From positions 1-10,429 of the forward strand of contig JBAZQI010000035.1 in assembly GCA_041645325.1 (NCBI GenBank): a stretch of DNA of 10,429 nt, read 5' to 3'. Position 1 is the stretch's first letter. Each line of letters starts with the position of its first letter. The notes under the pieces were generated by a model. It saw only the letters and a list, made by a program, of their open reading frames with translations. It had not been told where the DNA came from and did not search any database. This document shows, in pieces, positions 1 through 6,789 of this stretch. The position numbers were made by a program, and so were the translations under genes. This stretch comes from JAFCCL01 sp041645325 (GTDB lineage: Archaea; Iainarchaeota; Iainarchaeia; Iainarchaeales; GCA-2688035).

Positions 1-1424
1 TCCAGGCAAAACCAATGGCCGTTCGGCGCGCCGTTCTTCTCCCTGCATTTCTCGTGCCTGCACCCCAGGCTGTCAGGGCTCACATTATGGCTGATCATTA
101 TCGTGGGATAAAGCGAGCTGAAATCCAGCACAGCCAAATTTTCATGCAGCCCTGACTCGGGCTCCTTGACATAGCCCCCCTTGATCGGGTGCATGAGCCT
201 CTGCTGTATTGCCGCCTCATCAGGCTTGTTTTCAATAAGCCTGCCAATTTCCCTGCACTTGTCCATTATCAGGTATTCCACAAGCATTGAAGCGCTCGCC
301 CTTCCAACATCAAACAACGGCTGTTTCACAATCCTGCACAATTCAACCAGCAAAGGAAGATACTGTTCCCCGATTTTCAGCGTATACTCCGAGTCCTCGG
401 CACAGTACTCGGCAACCCTGTCCACGTTTTTGTCAGCATCCCAGGCAGCATTGATTTCCACGGCAGCAACCTTTTCCTTTTTCACGCCATAAAGCCTTGC
501 CACAACGCTCTCCAAATCAAACTTTATCAGATTGACAACCGCAAACCTTGACAAAAAGCGAAGCATCTGGTAAACATCCAAATGCTGCAAGCCGGCAAGC
601 CTCACGGCATTGTCCCTGCCCTTGCTTTGCTCTTTTGGCTCAGAGCCATCGCTTGAAACCGCAAACCTTTTCCCAAGCCTTGAAGCGCGTTCCTTGACAT
701 ACGGAAAATCAAACAAATCGCCATTGTAGGTTGCCAAAACGTCAAGGCCTGCGCCGTTAATCGCCTCAGCAAGGCCTTCAACAACCTCTGCCTCGCCAGC
801 CAAAACCCTTGCTTTCTTTGAAGAAAAGCGCTTGCCATAGCTCAGCACAACGCTTTTTTTGCCTGTAGCAAAAGAAGCCATCAGAATAGGGTCCTTTTTC
901 GGGTCAGAGAACCTGCCTGGGCTGTAGGTCTCCAAATCAAAAGCGCCAACCTTAAAGTCCGGAGCCGCAACATCCGCCACAACAAAATTTTTCGCTTCCT
1001 TTCCCTCAGCCTCAAACTCAATGCCATTCATGGGCTCAAGGCCGTTGTCCAAAAGCCACCTTTTTGCAAAAGGAATGTCATGCTCGGCCTTTCCAAGAAC
1101 ACCAGACACAAAGCCGACATCCGCCCTTGCAACCACAAGCTGCTGCACATTCCCAAAAACAAGCCTCAGGACCTTTTCCGCATTCTGCTTTTCCGCCCTT
1201 TCCACAGAAGCAATCCTCACACCCTCGCCAAAAACCGCTTCCTTAAGGGCCTTTTCCGCTTTCTCAAAATCGCTTACGGTAACAAAAAAGTACGGCCTGA
1301 AAGAAGGGTCCTCATAAGCCGCAATGCCATGCTTTTCCCTCACAAAAAAGCGAATAACGCTCCTGCCTTCCCTTGTGACATAATCAACGTCAAGCAGGAT
1401 GCCCATTGCCTTTTTTGCAGCCAT
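1..1424 (-). CDS. polB: Archaeal family B DNA polymerase, N-terminal 474 codons (C-terminus beyond window)
   Basis: Replicative DNA polymerase with 3'-5' proofreading. The reverse-strand translation contains the family B landmarks in order: N-terminal domain ending DIPFAKRWLLDNGLEPM (residues 116-132), Exo I AFDLETYS (D163, E165), Exo II ATYNGDLFDFPY (D239), Exo III YCAEDSEYTL (Y340, D344), the GGYVKEPE loop before the polymerase domain (416-423), and Pol motif A LDFSSLYPTIMISHNVSPDSL starting at D434. All exonuclease acids are present, so proofreading should be intact. Motifs B and C lie off the window. The ATG at 1424 is chosen because a TATA-like CATTAAAAAATT (1448-1459) sits 24-35 bases upstream and there is no Shine-Dalgarno, which suggests a nearly leaderless mRNA. 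The proline of the Thermococcales uracil-sensing pocket (NHP, residue 90 in KOD) aligns with V93 here. No intein appears in the visible part. Confidence 0.97.
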   Translation of the reverse strand, partial: MAAKKAMGILLDVDYVTREGRSVIRFFVREKHGIAAYEDPSFRPYFFVTVSDFEKAEKALKEAVFGEGVRIASVERAEKQNAEKVLRLVFGNVQQLVVARADVGFVSGVLGKAEHDIPFAKRWLLDNGLEPMNGIEFEAEGKEAKNFVVADVAAPDFKVGAFDLETYSPGRFSDPKKDPILMASFATGKKSVVLSYGKRFSSKKARVLAGEAEVVEGLAEAINGAGLDVLATYNGDLFDFPYVKERASRLGKRFAVSSDGSEPKEQSKGRDNAVRLAGLQHLDVYQMLRFLSRFAVVNLIKFDLESVVARLYGVKKEKVAAVEINAAWDADKNVDRVAEYCAEDSEYTLKIGEQYLPLLVELCRIVKQPLFDVGRASASMLVEYLIMDKCREIGRLIENKPDEAAIQQRLMHPIKGGYVKEPESGLHENLAVLDFSSLYPTIMISHNVSPDSLGCRHEKCREKNGAPNGHWFCL

Positions 1425-1447
1425 CAAAACAATTTTATGCAACGGAC

Positions 1448-1459
1448 AATTTTTTAATG
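1448..1459 (-). promoter_or_regulatory. TATA box of polB
   Basis: CATTAAAAAATT read on the minus strand is centred about 29 bases before the polB ATG. That is the expected distance for an archaeal TATA box with transcription starting at or a few bases before the start codon. Confidence 0.55.
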
Positions 1460-1500
1460 ACAAATACGCCCCTTTTCAAAACCGAAATCCCAAGAAAATC

Positions 1501-1508
1501 ATTTAATA
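1501..1508 (+). promoter_or_regulatory. TATA box of the 1544 coiled-coil gene
   Basis: ATTTAATA lies about 40 bases before the TTG start. This implies a start of transcription near 1528-1532 and a short leader carrying the AGGTGAGG ribosome-binding site at 1531-1538. It occupies the divergent spacer shared with polB. Confidence 0.5.
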
Positions 1509-1543
1509 CTAGTTTGTCGCTTTATTAAGCAGGTGAGGCTGCT

Positions 1544-1987
1544 TTGCCGCATGAAAAAAAACCGATAAAGGCATCCATGCTTTTGGGAACACTTCAGGAA
1601 GACTCGCGCTCGCTAAACAGCAGCCTGCTTGTCATAGCCCAAAAAATGAAGTATGTGGTAAGAAACGAAAAAATCCTGGGCAGAAACCTCATTGTCCTGA
1701 ACAAAAGAATCAAGGCACTTGAAGAAAAACTCGCAACAGGCCAATTCGGCGCAGGCACGGCAAACAGCGAACAAGCCCAAGGGTTCGAGCAAAAGCTTGA
1801 AGAAAGCGCACAAAAAACAGCCGAACTCGAAGCAAGAATCCAACAGCTATCCGAAAACACGGCCTCCAAAGAAGAAGTCCACGAAATGCACTATGTCGTA
1901 GACGCAATCAACCCGCTGCAATTCATAACACTGGAACAGGCAAAAGACCTAATGGCGGGAAAAAAAATCAAAACAAAAGAAAAATAA
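1544..1987 (+). CDS. Coiled-coil protein of unknown function, TTG start
   Basis: Predicted soluble 147-residue protein; I do not recognise a named family. Residues 1-60 are basic and helical (KMKYVVRNEKILGRNLIVLNKRI), residues 60-110 are a heptad-rich coiled coil with many E, Q and A (LEEKLATG, QKLEESAQKTAELEARI), and the end (113-140) is a compact motif EVHEMHYVVDAINPLQFITLEQ followed by a lysine tail. The final motif is the least coil-like part and probably the conserved functional piece. The TTG start is supported by a strong Shine-Dalgarno AGGTGAGG at 1531-1538, five bases before it; the ATG at 1551 is in another frame. No signal peptide or membrane segment is visible. It is divergent from polB, which implies no particular function. 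Confidence 0.85.
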   Translation: MPHEKKPIKASMLLGTLQEDSRSLNSSLLVIAQKMKYVVRNEKILGRNLIVLNKRIKALEEKLATGQFGAGTANSEQAQGFEQKLEESAQKTAELEARIQQLSENTASKEEVHEMHYVVDAINPLQFITLEQAKDLMAGKKIKTKEK

Positions 1988-2030
1988 CAGCGGGCATAAG
2001 TCTGACTGGCAAATTAGGGCAAAAGTTCGG

Positions 2031-2501
2031 CTACTCTGTTCCCAGTGGTGATGTTACTGTTTTTGTCAGCCCTGTTTGTTCTTCTTTGTATGTTATGCTG
2101 ATTTCACTTGCCAGCGCCCGGCCTGCCCCTGTTACTTTGAATTGTTCCCCTGTGCCTATTTCCACTGTTTCAAAGCTGTATGTGTTGCCGCCGTATTCTA
2201 TTTTGCCGTAGCCGCATATTCCGTTAAAGCAGATGTCTTCAAATGGCGTGATTGAGATTTTTTGGTCTGTGGCGTTTTGGAGCACGATTATAAGTGTGTC
2301 GCCGTCTGCCGCTATTCCCTTGCATACAAGGGTCGGGAAGGTTGTGCATATGCTTGAGTTTACGCCGCCGCTTACTGCAAACACGAGAACGCCTACGATT
2401 GTGGCTATTGCAATAAGCGCCCAGCCATAGGTAACAAGGTATTCCAAGCCGGATTGGGCTTTCTGGCCAAGATTTTGCATAAAACCTTTTTTTGAAGGCA
2501 T
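2031..2501 (-). CDS. Type IV pilin-like protein with class III signal peptide
   Basis: Exported 156-residue pilin-like protein. The start MPSKKGFMQNLGQKA is a short basic leader, followed by QSGLEYLVTYGWALIAIATI, the archaeal class III signal: prepilin peptidase should cut between A15 and Q16, leaving a mature N-terminus beginning with Gln and a conserved Glu at the usual +5 position. Residues 17-44 form the hydrophobic assembly helix. The remainder (45-156) is a small beta-rich domain with four cysteines (SSICTTFPTLVCKG and DICFNGICGYG), possibly two disulfides. This Q-S-x-x-E-Y style is common in DPANN and Methanococcales pilins. No peptidase or assembly ATPase gene is visible nearby. The ATG at 2501 lies at leaderless distance from its TATA box. 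It ends in TAG, and the next in-frame stop follows after 20 codons. Confidence 0.9.
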   Translation of the reverse strand: MPSKKGFMQNLGQKAQSGLEYLVTYGWALIAIATIVGVLVFAVSGGVNSSICTTFPTLVCKGIAADGDTLIIVLQNATDQKISITPFEDICFNGICGYGKIEYGGNTYSFETVEIGTGEQFKVTGAGRALASEISITYKEEQTGLTKTVTSPLGTE

Positions 2502-2525
2502 ATTGTACTAGTAGGATAAAAGGTA

Positions 2526-2534
2526 ATTAATAAA
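2526..2534 (-). promoter_or_regulatory. TATA box of the pilin-like gene
   Basis: TTTATTAAT on the minus strand is centred 29 bases before the ATG at 2501, and no Shine-Dalgarno is seen. The mRNA is probably leaderless. Confidence 0.55.
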
Positions 2535-2607
2535 GGTAGCGGAAGGGTTTTTTTGGTTCAGCCTTGGATTGCCTTTTTTACTTTTTGCCTTGTTTTTTTG
2601 CCGCATC

Positions 2608-2639
2608 AACCAAAATTATAAAAAAATATAATTTTGGTT
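2608..2639. repeat. Perfect 13-bp inverted repeat with A6 loop
   Basis: AACCAAAATTATA (2608-2620) and TATAATTTTGGTT (2627-2639) are exact reverse complements separated by six A. Two more pairs outside one mismatch extend the stem. It lies inside the 252-base spacer between the divergent pilin and secreted-protein genes, so it cannot be the terminator of either. It may be a regulator-binding site, a small RNA hairpin or the relic of a mini-element. The rest of this spacer (2535-2725) is rich in T runs and I see no convincing gene in it. Confidence 0.7.
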
Positions 2640-2725
2640 AATCTGGCTCTTTTGGGTGTGTTTTTCTGAAAGATAAATTCCTCCCTGTTTTTTTTTTCGT
2701 TGAATGCCGTTTTTTTGGAAAATGC

Positions 2726-2733
2726 TTTAATAT
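2726..2733 (+). promoter_or_regulatory. TATA box of the 2754 gene
   Basis: TTTAATAT is centred about 25 bases before the ATG at 2754. This supports that ATG over the in-frame TTG at 2700, which lies upstream of the box. Confidence 0.6.
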
Positions 2734-2753
2734 GCTTTTCCCTGGTTTTTTTT

Positions 2754-3539
2754 ATGGTTAAGGTTTTTGCGGGAATTGGTTTTGCAAGGCTTTTGGCATT
2801 GTTTTTTGTTTTCCTGCTTTTTGCGTCCTGTGCGCTTGCGTTTTGGCCTTTTTCAGGGCTGGTCTCTTCATGGGAAACCATTCCGGCTGTCCGAGAAAAA
2901 GTGCAGGAAACAACGCTTGCTGGCTTGGAGAAAAAGTTTGGCGTTGAAACAATTTCTTTTGTGAAAAAAATCAATCTGCGCCTTGAAGCGGGTTTTTCAC
3001 CTGAAACAATGGAGGGAATTGCATTGATTGCCAGGCGTTTTCCCGAAAAAAATGGCAAGGCTGTCCTTGATGCCTTGACGGACAAGGTCGTTGGAGGTCC
3101 AATCTGGAGCGCAGGTGACCTAAAAGAAATGGCTGAAACCGAAAACGGGCAATTGACACGATTTTTTTTCAAAAAAAGCCCTTTCACCAAAACAGGCACA
3201 ACCTACCTTGATGCAATCGCAATGCCTTACTATAAGGACTTTTTCATTGAAACAACTGCCCTGAATTCAAGGCTTTCAAAGCCAAAAACCCTTTACTACA
3301 AAATCACAGGGGAAAGCAAAAAATTCAGGGGCATTTACTCTGACGCAACGCTTGTAATAGTGCTAAAAAAAGGCAGTTCCCTTACAAAAAAAGAAACGGA
3401 GAAAACAATTCGGGATGCGTTTGAAAACAGTGCGAACCTTGAAATGCAGAACATCACAAGAATTGCAATCTACGACGCCCAAAAACAAAAAACAATCACA
3501 ATCTACAGCAGGCAAGACTGGATAAACAGAAAGCCATGA
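2754..3539 (+). CDS. Exported protein of unknown function (signal peptide or lipoprotein)
   Basis: 261 residues; family not recognised. The N-terminus MVKVFAGIGFARLLALFFVFLLFASCALA is a clear secretion signal: a short basic region, then a long hydrophobic core. Cleavage could be by signal peptidase I after ASCALA (before FWPF), or LFASC could serve as a lipobox with Cys as the lipidated residue. The mature protein has an alpha-helical first half (REKVQETTLAGLEKKFGVE, FSPETMEGIALIARRFPEK) and a mixed alpha/beta second half with strands such as DATLVIVLKK and ITRIAIYDAQ. It has no further membrane segment and no obvious catalytic motif. An in-frame TTG at 2700 would give 279 residues, but the TATA box at 2726-2733 favours ATG 2754. 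It is a single gene, convergent with the acetyltransferase 20 bases downstream. Confidence 0.85.
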   Translation: MVKVFAGIGFARLLALFFVFLLFASCALAFWPFSGLVSSWETIPAVREKVQETTLAGLEKKFGVETISFVKKINLRLEAGFSPETMEGIALIARRFPEKNGKAVLDALTDKVVGGPIWSAGDLKEMAETENGQLTRFFFKKSPFTKTGTTYLDAIAMPYYKDFFIETTALNSRLSKPKTLYYKITGESKKFRGIYSDATLVIVLKKGSSLTKKETEKTIRDAFENSANLEMQNITRIAIYDAQKQKTITIYSRQDWINRKP

Positions 3540-3559
3540 AGGAAAGCAGGGGAAGCACA

Positions 3560-4042
3560 TTAGCCCTGTATTTTTTTCCTCATTTCTTTTTTTGCTTCCT
3601 TGAATCCCGCTGCCTTGTAAGCCTTAAGCGCGCTTTTGTTGTTGGAAAGCACTGTCAGGCAAGCGTAGCCCAGCTTTCTTTTCCTGAATTCCTTTTCCGC
3701 TTCCTTTACCAGCAGCTTTCCAATCCCCTGCTTTCTGCATTTGGGAAGAACAAACAAGTCCTTTACAAAACCCGTTTTTTTGATTCTGAAAAAACCCGGC
3801 CTTTTCATTTCCTGGCAGTGAATCAAGCCAACGATTCTGCCTTGCTTTTCCGCCACCAAAACAAATTCTTCTTTTCTGCCCTTAACGCATTTTTCAACAT
3901 GCCTTTTGAAATCTCCTGCTTTTCTGCCGTCAAGTGCCTTGAATTCAGGGTCCAGCGTTTCCTCAAACGAATTGAACTCCAGAAACAGGCCAATTAGATG
4001 TTCAACATCCGGCAACCCGGCTTTCCTTATCCTTGCCTGCAT
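3560..4042 (-). CDS. GNAT-family N-acetyltransferase
   Basis: Predicted cytoplasmic acetyl-CoA-dependent acetyltransferase of 160 residues, a normal length for the GNAT fold. The start MQARIRKAGLPDVEHLIGLF is the usual first strand and helix. Motif A (VKDLFVLPKCRKQGIGKLLV) includes the acetyl-CoA pyrophosphate loop R103-K-Q-G-I-G108. Motif B (LSNNKSALKAYKAAGF, 132-147) gives the Asn and Tyr positions typical of the family. The substrate cannot be told; proteins, amines and antibiotics are all possible. The ATG at 4042 fits the family's N-terminus; an in-frame TTG at 4060 would add six residues, and GAGGGG between the two can serve as a ribosome-binding site for the ATG. It starts 51 bases after the HerA/VirB4-like gene ends on the same strand, with no TATA box seen between, so the two are probably co-transcribed. 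Confidence 0.92.
   Translation of the reverse strand: MQARIRKAGLPDVEHLIGLFLEFNSFEETLDPEFKALDGRKAGDFKRHVEKCVKGRKEEFVLVAEKQGRIVGLIHCQEMKRPGFFRIKKTGFVKDLFVLPKCRKQGIGKLLVKEAEKEFRKRKLGYACLTVLSNNKSALKAYKAAGFKEAKKEMRKKIQG
3571..3577 (+). terminator. Poly-T terminator of the 2754 gene
   Basis: A T7 run begins 32 bases after the TGA, with a second T7 at 3587-3593, as expected for archaeal oligo-T termination. Both runs lie inside the 3' end of the convergent acetyltransferase gene. Confidence 0.4.
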
Positions 4043-4093
4043 TCTATCATTGCCCCTCAAGTCAAACCAGAAGAAAAAACAATCCCTGCTCTT

Positions 4094-5614
4094 TTACTCT
4101 CCTTTTCCCTGGCTTAGGCTTGGCCTTAGCAGCACGCGGTAGTTTTTGGTTTCTGGGAAATCTATGGCCGCGTCGTTTTCTTTTATGATGCTGACTTTTG
4201 TTTCCGCTATCTGGATTATTTCTTTGCTTATGTCATTTCTTTTGTCCGCGCCTATTATGAAGCTTATTCCGAATCTTTTCATTTCTGTAAGCATTTTTAT
4301 TAGGTCTTTGAGTATTAGGCTGTCTTTTATGGCGAAAACTTTTTCAATCCTGGGAATTGCTATCAGGAGTTTTGCATTCTGGGTTTCGTCTTGCCTGCTG
4401 AAAAAGCTTACAGCTTCTTCAGTCAGGCTGTCCAGGATGAATGTCAAAGACCGTGGGTCTGTTTTGTCAACGCTTATTATGCTTGCCTTGCCGATTTTTT
4501 TGAACCAGCTTTGCACTATTTCTTCCATGTTGTTGGGGCCGCCGAACAGTTCCGGGTAAATGGTTTCCGCTAGTTTTACTATTCTTTGGAGGCGTTTTTT
4601 CACAAAGGGGTTTTGGGCGTCGCTTGCTTCAAGCGATTCAATCCTGTCTATAAGCTGTTCAGGCGTTTCCACCCTCCCTTTTTTGAGGGCTTGGGAGAGC
4701 ATTTTCTCTGCTTCTTCGTCACCGCAGCCGAACAATTCAAGGAAGCCTGCCGGGCTTATTGCGTTCATGTTTACCTTGACGCTTTTTCCTGCTTCGAATT
4801 CTTTTACGGGAAACCCCATGGGCTCGGTTTTGATGCCATAGGCCTGTAATTCTGAAATTTTTTTTGTTGGGTATTTGAGGCCTGAAAAATAGCCTTCTTC
4901 ATCAAATACAACTGCGGGCGTGTTTCCAAGCAGGTAGCTTTCAACAATTATCCTCACAAAATCAGCCCTTTGCTCCATTGTGCCATCGGAAACAATTGTC
5001 CTCTGGAAAAGCTCCAATGGCTCCCTGACCTGTTTTCCTGCTTTGTTTGTGCCGAGTATTACTGCAGCTCCCTTCGTGCCGGTCTGTATCATCGTTTCTT
5101 CCTGCTCCATTTCAATCCTTTTTGCTTCCCTTGCAAGCATTGGAATTGCAAACGGCTGGCTGAAAAAAGCCTGCCTTACCGCAGAGCTGCTTTTTGCAAT
5201 CGGCGTGAGTTGCAAGTCAAAGGACTTTGCGATAGTCTCTGTTTTTTCCCCTGCTTCTTTTGCTTCGGCAAGAAGGGTGTCTACAGAAGAGGCTATTTTT
5301 TCCTCTTCGGCTTTGGAGTAAGCCGGCTTGCTTGCAACGGCAAGGAACTGCGCAGTGTGCTTTCCATCGTGCCTTGAAAGCGCAACTGCTTCCCTTTGAA
5401 GGCTTTCAATGAAGGTTTCGGTTTCGCCAACAGCGCTGAAAACCGAGAAAACCTGCAGCAGCACGCCGGCTGTTTCCTCGCCTTCCTTGTCATAGATTGC
5501 CAAAAGCATTGCCTGCTCCGGATTCATCAGGATTTCCATTTCATGGCCTTGAAAGCTTCCTTCGAACAGGGTTTTCCAGGGACCGTCTCTCAAGCCAAAT
5601 TTCAAGCAAAGCAC
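4094..5614 (-). CDS. HerA/VirB4-like P-loop protein with degenerate Walker motifs (pseudo-ATPase)
   Basis: 506 residues. The layout follows the HerA/FtsK/VirB4 group of hexameric translocases. An N-terminal region (1-170, ending VRQAFFSQPFAIPM) precedes an ATPase-like core with ELFQRTIVSDGTMEQRADFV (201-220) where the P-loop belongs, the strand AVVFDEEGYFSGL (234-246) matching the D-x-x-G-E-Y strand of HerA, a helical insert (250-370), AKLLIAIPRIEKVF (414-427) at the Walker B place, and ISFIIGADKRNDISKEII (450-467) at the sensor strand. The GK[ST] of Walker A is absent (M-E-Q-R instead), and the Walker B Asp/Glu pair reads I-A-I-P-R. I infer a fold that is kept while ATP hydrolysis is lost, perhaps as a structural or adaptor subunit. 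Start: GTG 5614, or TTG 5605, which has GGTG six bases upstream; ATG 5539 is a later choice. Homology is judged by eye. Confidence 0.72.
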   Translation of the reverse strand: MLCLKFGLRDGPWKTLFEGSFQGHEMEILMNPEQAMLLAIYDKEGEETAGVLLQVFSVFSAVGETETFIESLQREAVALSRHDGKHTAQFLAVASKPAYSKAEEEKIASSVDTLLAEAKEAGEKTETIAKSFDLQLTPIAKSSSAVRQAFFSQPFAIPMLAREAKRIEMEQEETMIQTGTKGAAVILGTNKAGKQVREPLELFQRTIVSDGTMEQRADFVRIIVESYLLGNTPAVVFDEEGYFSGLKYPTKKISELQAYGIKTEPMGFPVKEFEAGKSVKVNMNAISPAGFLELFGCGDEEAEKMLSQALKKGRVETPEQLIDRIESLEASDAQNPFVKKRLQRIVKLAETIYPELFGGPNNMEEIVQSWFKKIGKASIISVDKTDPRSLTFILDSLTEEAVSFFSRQDETQNAKLLIAIPRIEKVFAIKDSLILKDLIKMLTEMKRFGISFIIGADKRNDISKEIIQIAETKVSIIKENDAAIDFPETKNYRVLLRPSLSQGKGE

Positions 5615-5673
5615 CTTTTTTTTTTGCGTCAGGAAAATGGTTTCTTTCCCCCATTTTTTAAGGAAAGAACTTA

Positions 5674-5680
5674 TTTAAAT
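5674..5680 (+). promoter_or_regulatory. TATA box (with BRE-like purines) of the 5720 gene
   Basis: AGGAAAGAAC followed by TTATTTAAAT (5661-5680) is a strong archaeal BRE plus TATA element. It places transcription start near 5703, leaving a leader of about 17 bases before ATG 5720. The 105-base spacer also holds a minus-strand TTAAAAAATGG (about 5652-5662) that may serve the divergent pseudo-ATPase gene. Confidence 0.65.
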
Positions 5681-5719
5681 CAGTATAACTATAGTATAAG
5701 TGAAATAAAAGATTTGCCT

Positions 5720-6238
5720 ATGGCCGTGGTTTCAATGGTAAACAAGGAAATAGTGCTTGACACAGTAAAAAAAATGTACGACAGCGGAATAGAAGACGAT
5801 GTTGTGGAACAGACCCTCAGGGACATCGGATTGAATGCAGCGGAAATAAAAGAGTACATTGCCGAGGCAAAAGGCGGTGCAGTTGAAGCCGATAAGCTTG
5901 AAGCAGATGAGCCGGCAGTGCCTGAAAGAAAGCCGTTGGAGGAAAGGATGGAGGCTGCGGAAGAAGAGCCTGACCATGTTGCACTGCACACCACAACCCA
6001 TGTTGCATTGGACGAGCTGGCTGACAGGACAGAAAGGCTGCTTGAAAAAATCGAGTCAATTGAAAACAAGCTCGTTTCCCAAAAGCCTTCCTCTGCGCCG
6101 GAATTGCTTGCCCCCGCAAACCAGAGAATGGCGGAAATGGAAAGGCAGTTGAGGGAAATCAAGGCCGAACTGTCAGCAACAAAATCAATAATGGAAAAAA
6201 TCCTTGAAACGACAAGAAGCGTGCTGAACAAGCTTTAA
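5720..6238 (+). CDS. Small protein with N-terminal helical (SHOCT/UBA-like) motif and C-terminal coiled coil
   Basis: 172 residues, soluble and acidic. Residues 10-48 (VKKMYDSGIEDDVVEQTLRDIGLNAAEIKEYI) form a short three-helix motif of the pattern often found in archaea at protein ends, a G-x-x-x-x-x-V/I then L-x-x-x-G-L then I-x-x-Y-I unit resembling SHOCT or UBA-like peptide-binding modules. Residues 50-95 are an acidic, proline-containing linker with a HVALHTTTHVAL stretch. Residues 97-172 are a heptad-rich coiled coil (ERLLEKIESIENKLV, MERQLREIKAELSATKSIM) that should oligomerise. No membrane segment is visible. ATG 5720 is chosen from the TATA box position; TTG 5714 and ATG 5735 are in-frame alternatives. 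The frame stays open upstream to 5396 across the divergent gene, which is overlap and not coding. It diverges from the pseudo-ATPase gene. Confidence 0.82.
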   Translation: MAVVSMVNKEIVLDTVKKMYDSGIEDDVVEQTLRDIGLNAAEIKEYIAEAKGGAVEADKLEADEPAVPERKPLEERMEAAEEEPDHVALHTTTHVALDELADRTERLLEKIESIENKLVSQKPSSAPELLAPANQRMAEMERQLREIKAELSATKSIMEKILETTRSVLNKL

Positions 6239-6263
6239 GCCAGTTTCTGAATCCATGGCAAAC

Positions 6264-6270
6264 ATTTAAG
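6264..6270 (+). promoter_or_regulatory. TATA-like element of the 6297 gene
   Basis: ATTTAAG is centred 30 bases before ATG 6297, with no Shine-Dalgarno between, matching the leaderless pattern of other ATG-start genes here. Confidence 0.5.
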
Positions 6271-6296
6271 TCCTCCTGTTGCCAATTCCTTTTTAC

Positions 6297-6758
6297 ATGC
6301 CAAAGAGGTTTTACATCCCAAAAGTAGACAAACCAGCCGCAATCAGGCGAATACTGGAAAAAAACGCCGGGCTTTCCAAAGACGAGGCTTTAAGGAAACT
6401 AAGAGAACAACGATTGCGGCCCTCGCCAGCATTCTTAGATTATGTTCATGATTCCATGGGTTTGCCCGCCTGGGCAAAAGAAGAGGCGCCTGCTGGTCAA
6501 GCGAAAAAAACCAGGTCGCCAATAGTTGCCGCAAAATCCACTTTGTTTCTTTCCAAAGAGGCTGCGGTCAGGAAAGCAATTTTTTATAACCGCAAAGCTT
6601 CAAACAAGGCGATTCAAAAAATGGTAGCCGGCACAGCAGGTTCTGTGGTGGGCCATGTAAGCCTAACCTATATTTCCGGCATGCGTTCAAGAATGGAAAC
6701 TGATTTTCCAGGGGAACATTTTTCCTTGTATAGAAGGCTTGCCAGGCCTAAACATTGA
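6297..6758 (+). CDS. Basic protein with two helix-turn-helix-like units, putative DNA-binding
   Basis: 153 residues, strongly basic; no named family recognised. Two similar units of about 41 residues are visible: residues 14-54 (AAIRRILEKNAGLSKDEALR ending YVHDSM) and 89-129 (AAVRKAIFYNRKASNKAIQK ending YISGM). Shared positions include the opening A-A-I/V-R-R/K, Asn at unit position 10, Ser at 14 and the closing Tyr and Met; one small gap is needed near the end. The second unit reads as a plausible HTH (KASNKAIQKMVAGTAGSVVGH). A basic, low-complexity linker (60-85) joins them and the C-terminus (SLYRRLARPKH) is also basic. I infer nucleic-acid binding. ATG 6297 is preferred over TTG 6279 because of its distance from the TATA-like element. 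It follows the coiled-coil gene by 58 bases but seems to have its own promoter. Confidence 0.75.
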   Translation: MPKRFYIPKVDKPAAIRRILEKNAGLSKDEALRKLREQRLRPSPAFLDYVHDSMGLPAWAKEEAPAGQAKKTRSPIVAAKSTLFLSKEAAVRKAIFYNRKASNKAIQKMVAGTAGSVVGHVSLTYISGMRSRMETDFPGEHFSLYRRLARPKH

Positions 6759-6789
6759 TGTCTGGGACAAGGGATACAGTTTTCAGACT

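Noticed and set aside
2508..2606. 32-codon basic open frame on the minus strand starting just beside the 13-bp inverted repeat
   Set aside because: No Shine-Dalgarno, Lys/Asn-rich from A-rich DNA, and it runs through the pilin promoter. A chance frame is the simplest explanation.
2606..3199. 197-codon minus-strand open frame opposite the secreted-protein gene
   Set aside because: It is Ser/Lys-rich without domain character and lies opposite a gene with a clear signal peptide and TATA box.
4146..5377. Several plus-strand open frames of 60-137 codons within the pseudo-ATPase gene
   Set aside because: They are mutually overlapping shadows without start signals; the 506-codon minus frame is continuous and has recognisable strand order.
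5689..6231. 180-codon minus-strand open frame opposite the 5720 coiled-coil gene
   Set aside because: Extreme Ser content is the usual antisense product of Glu/Ala/Lys-rich coiled-coil codons, and the plus-strand gene has a strong promoter.
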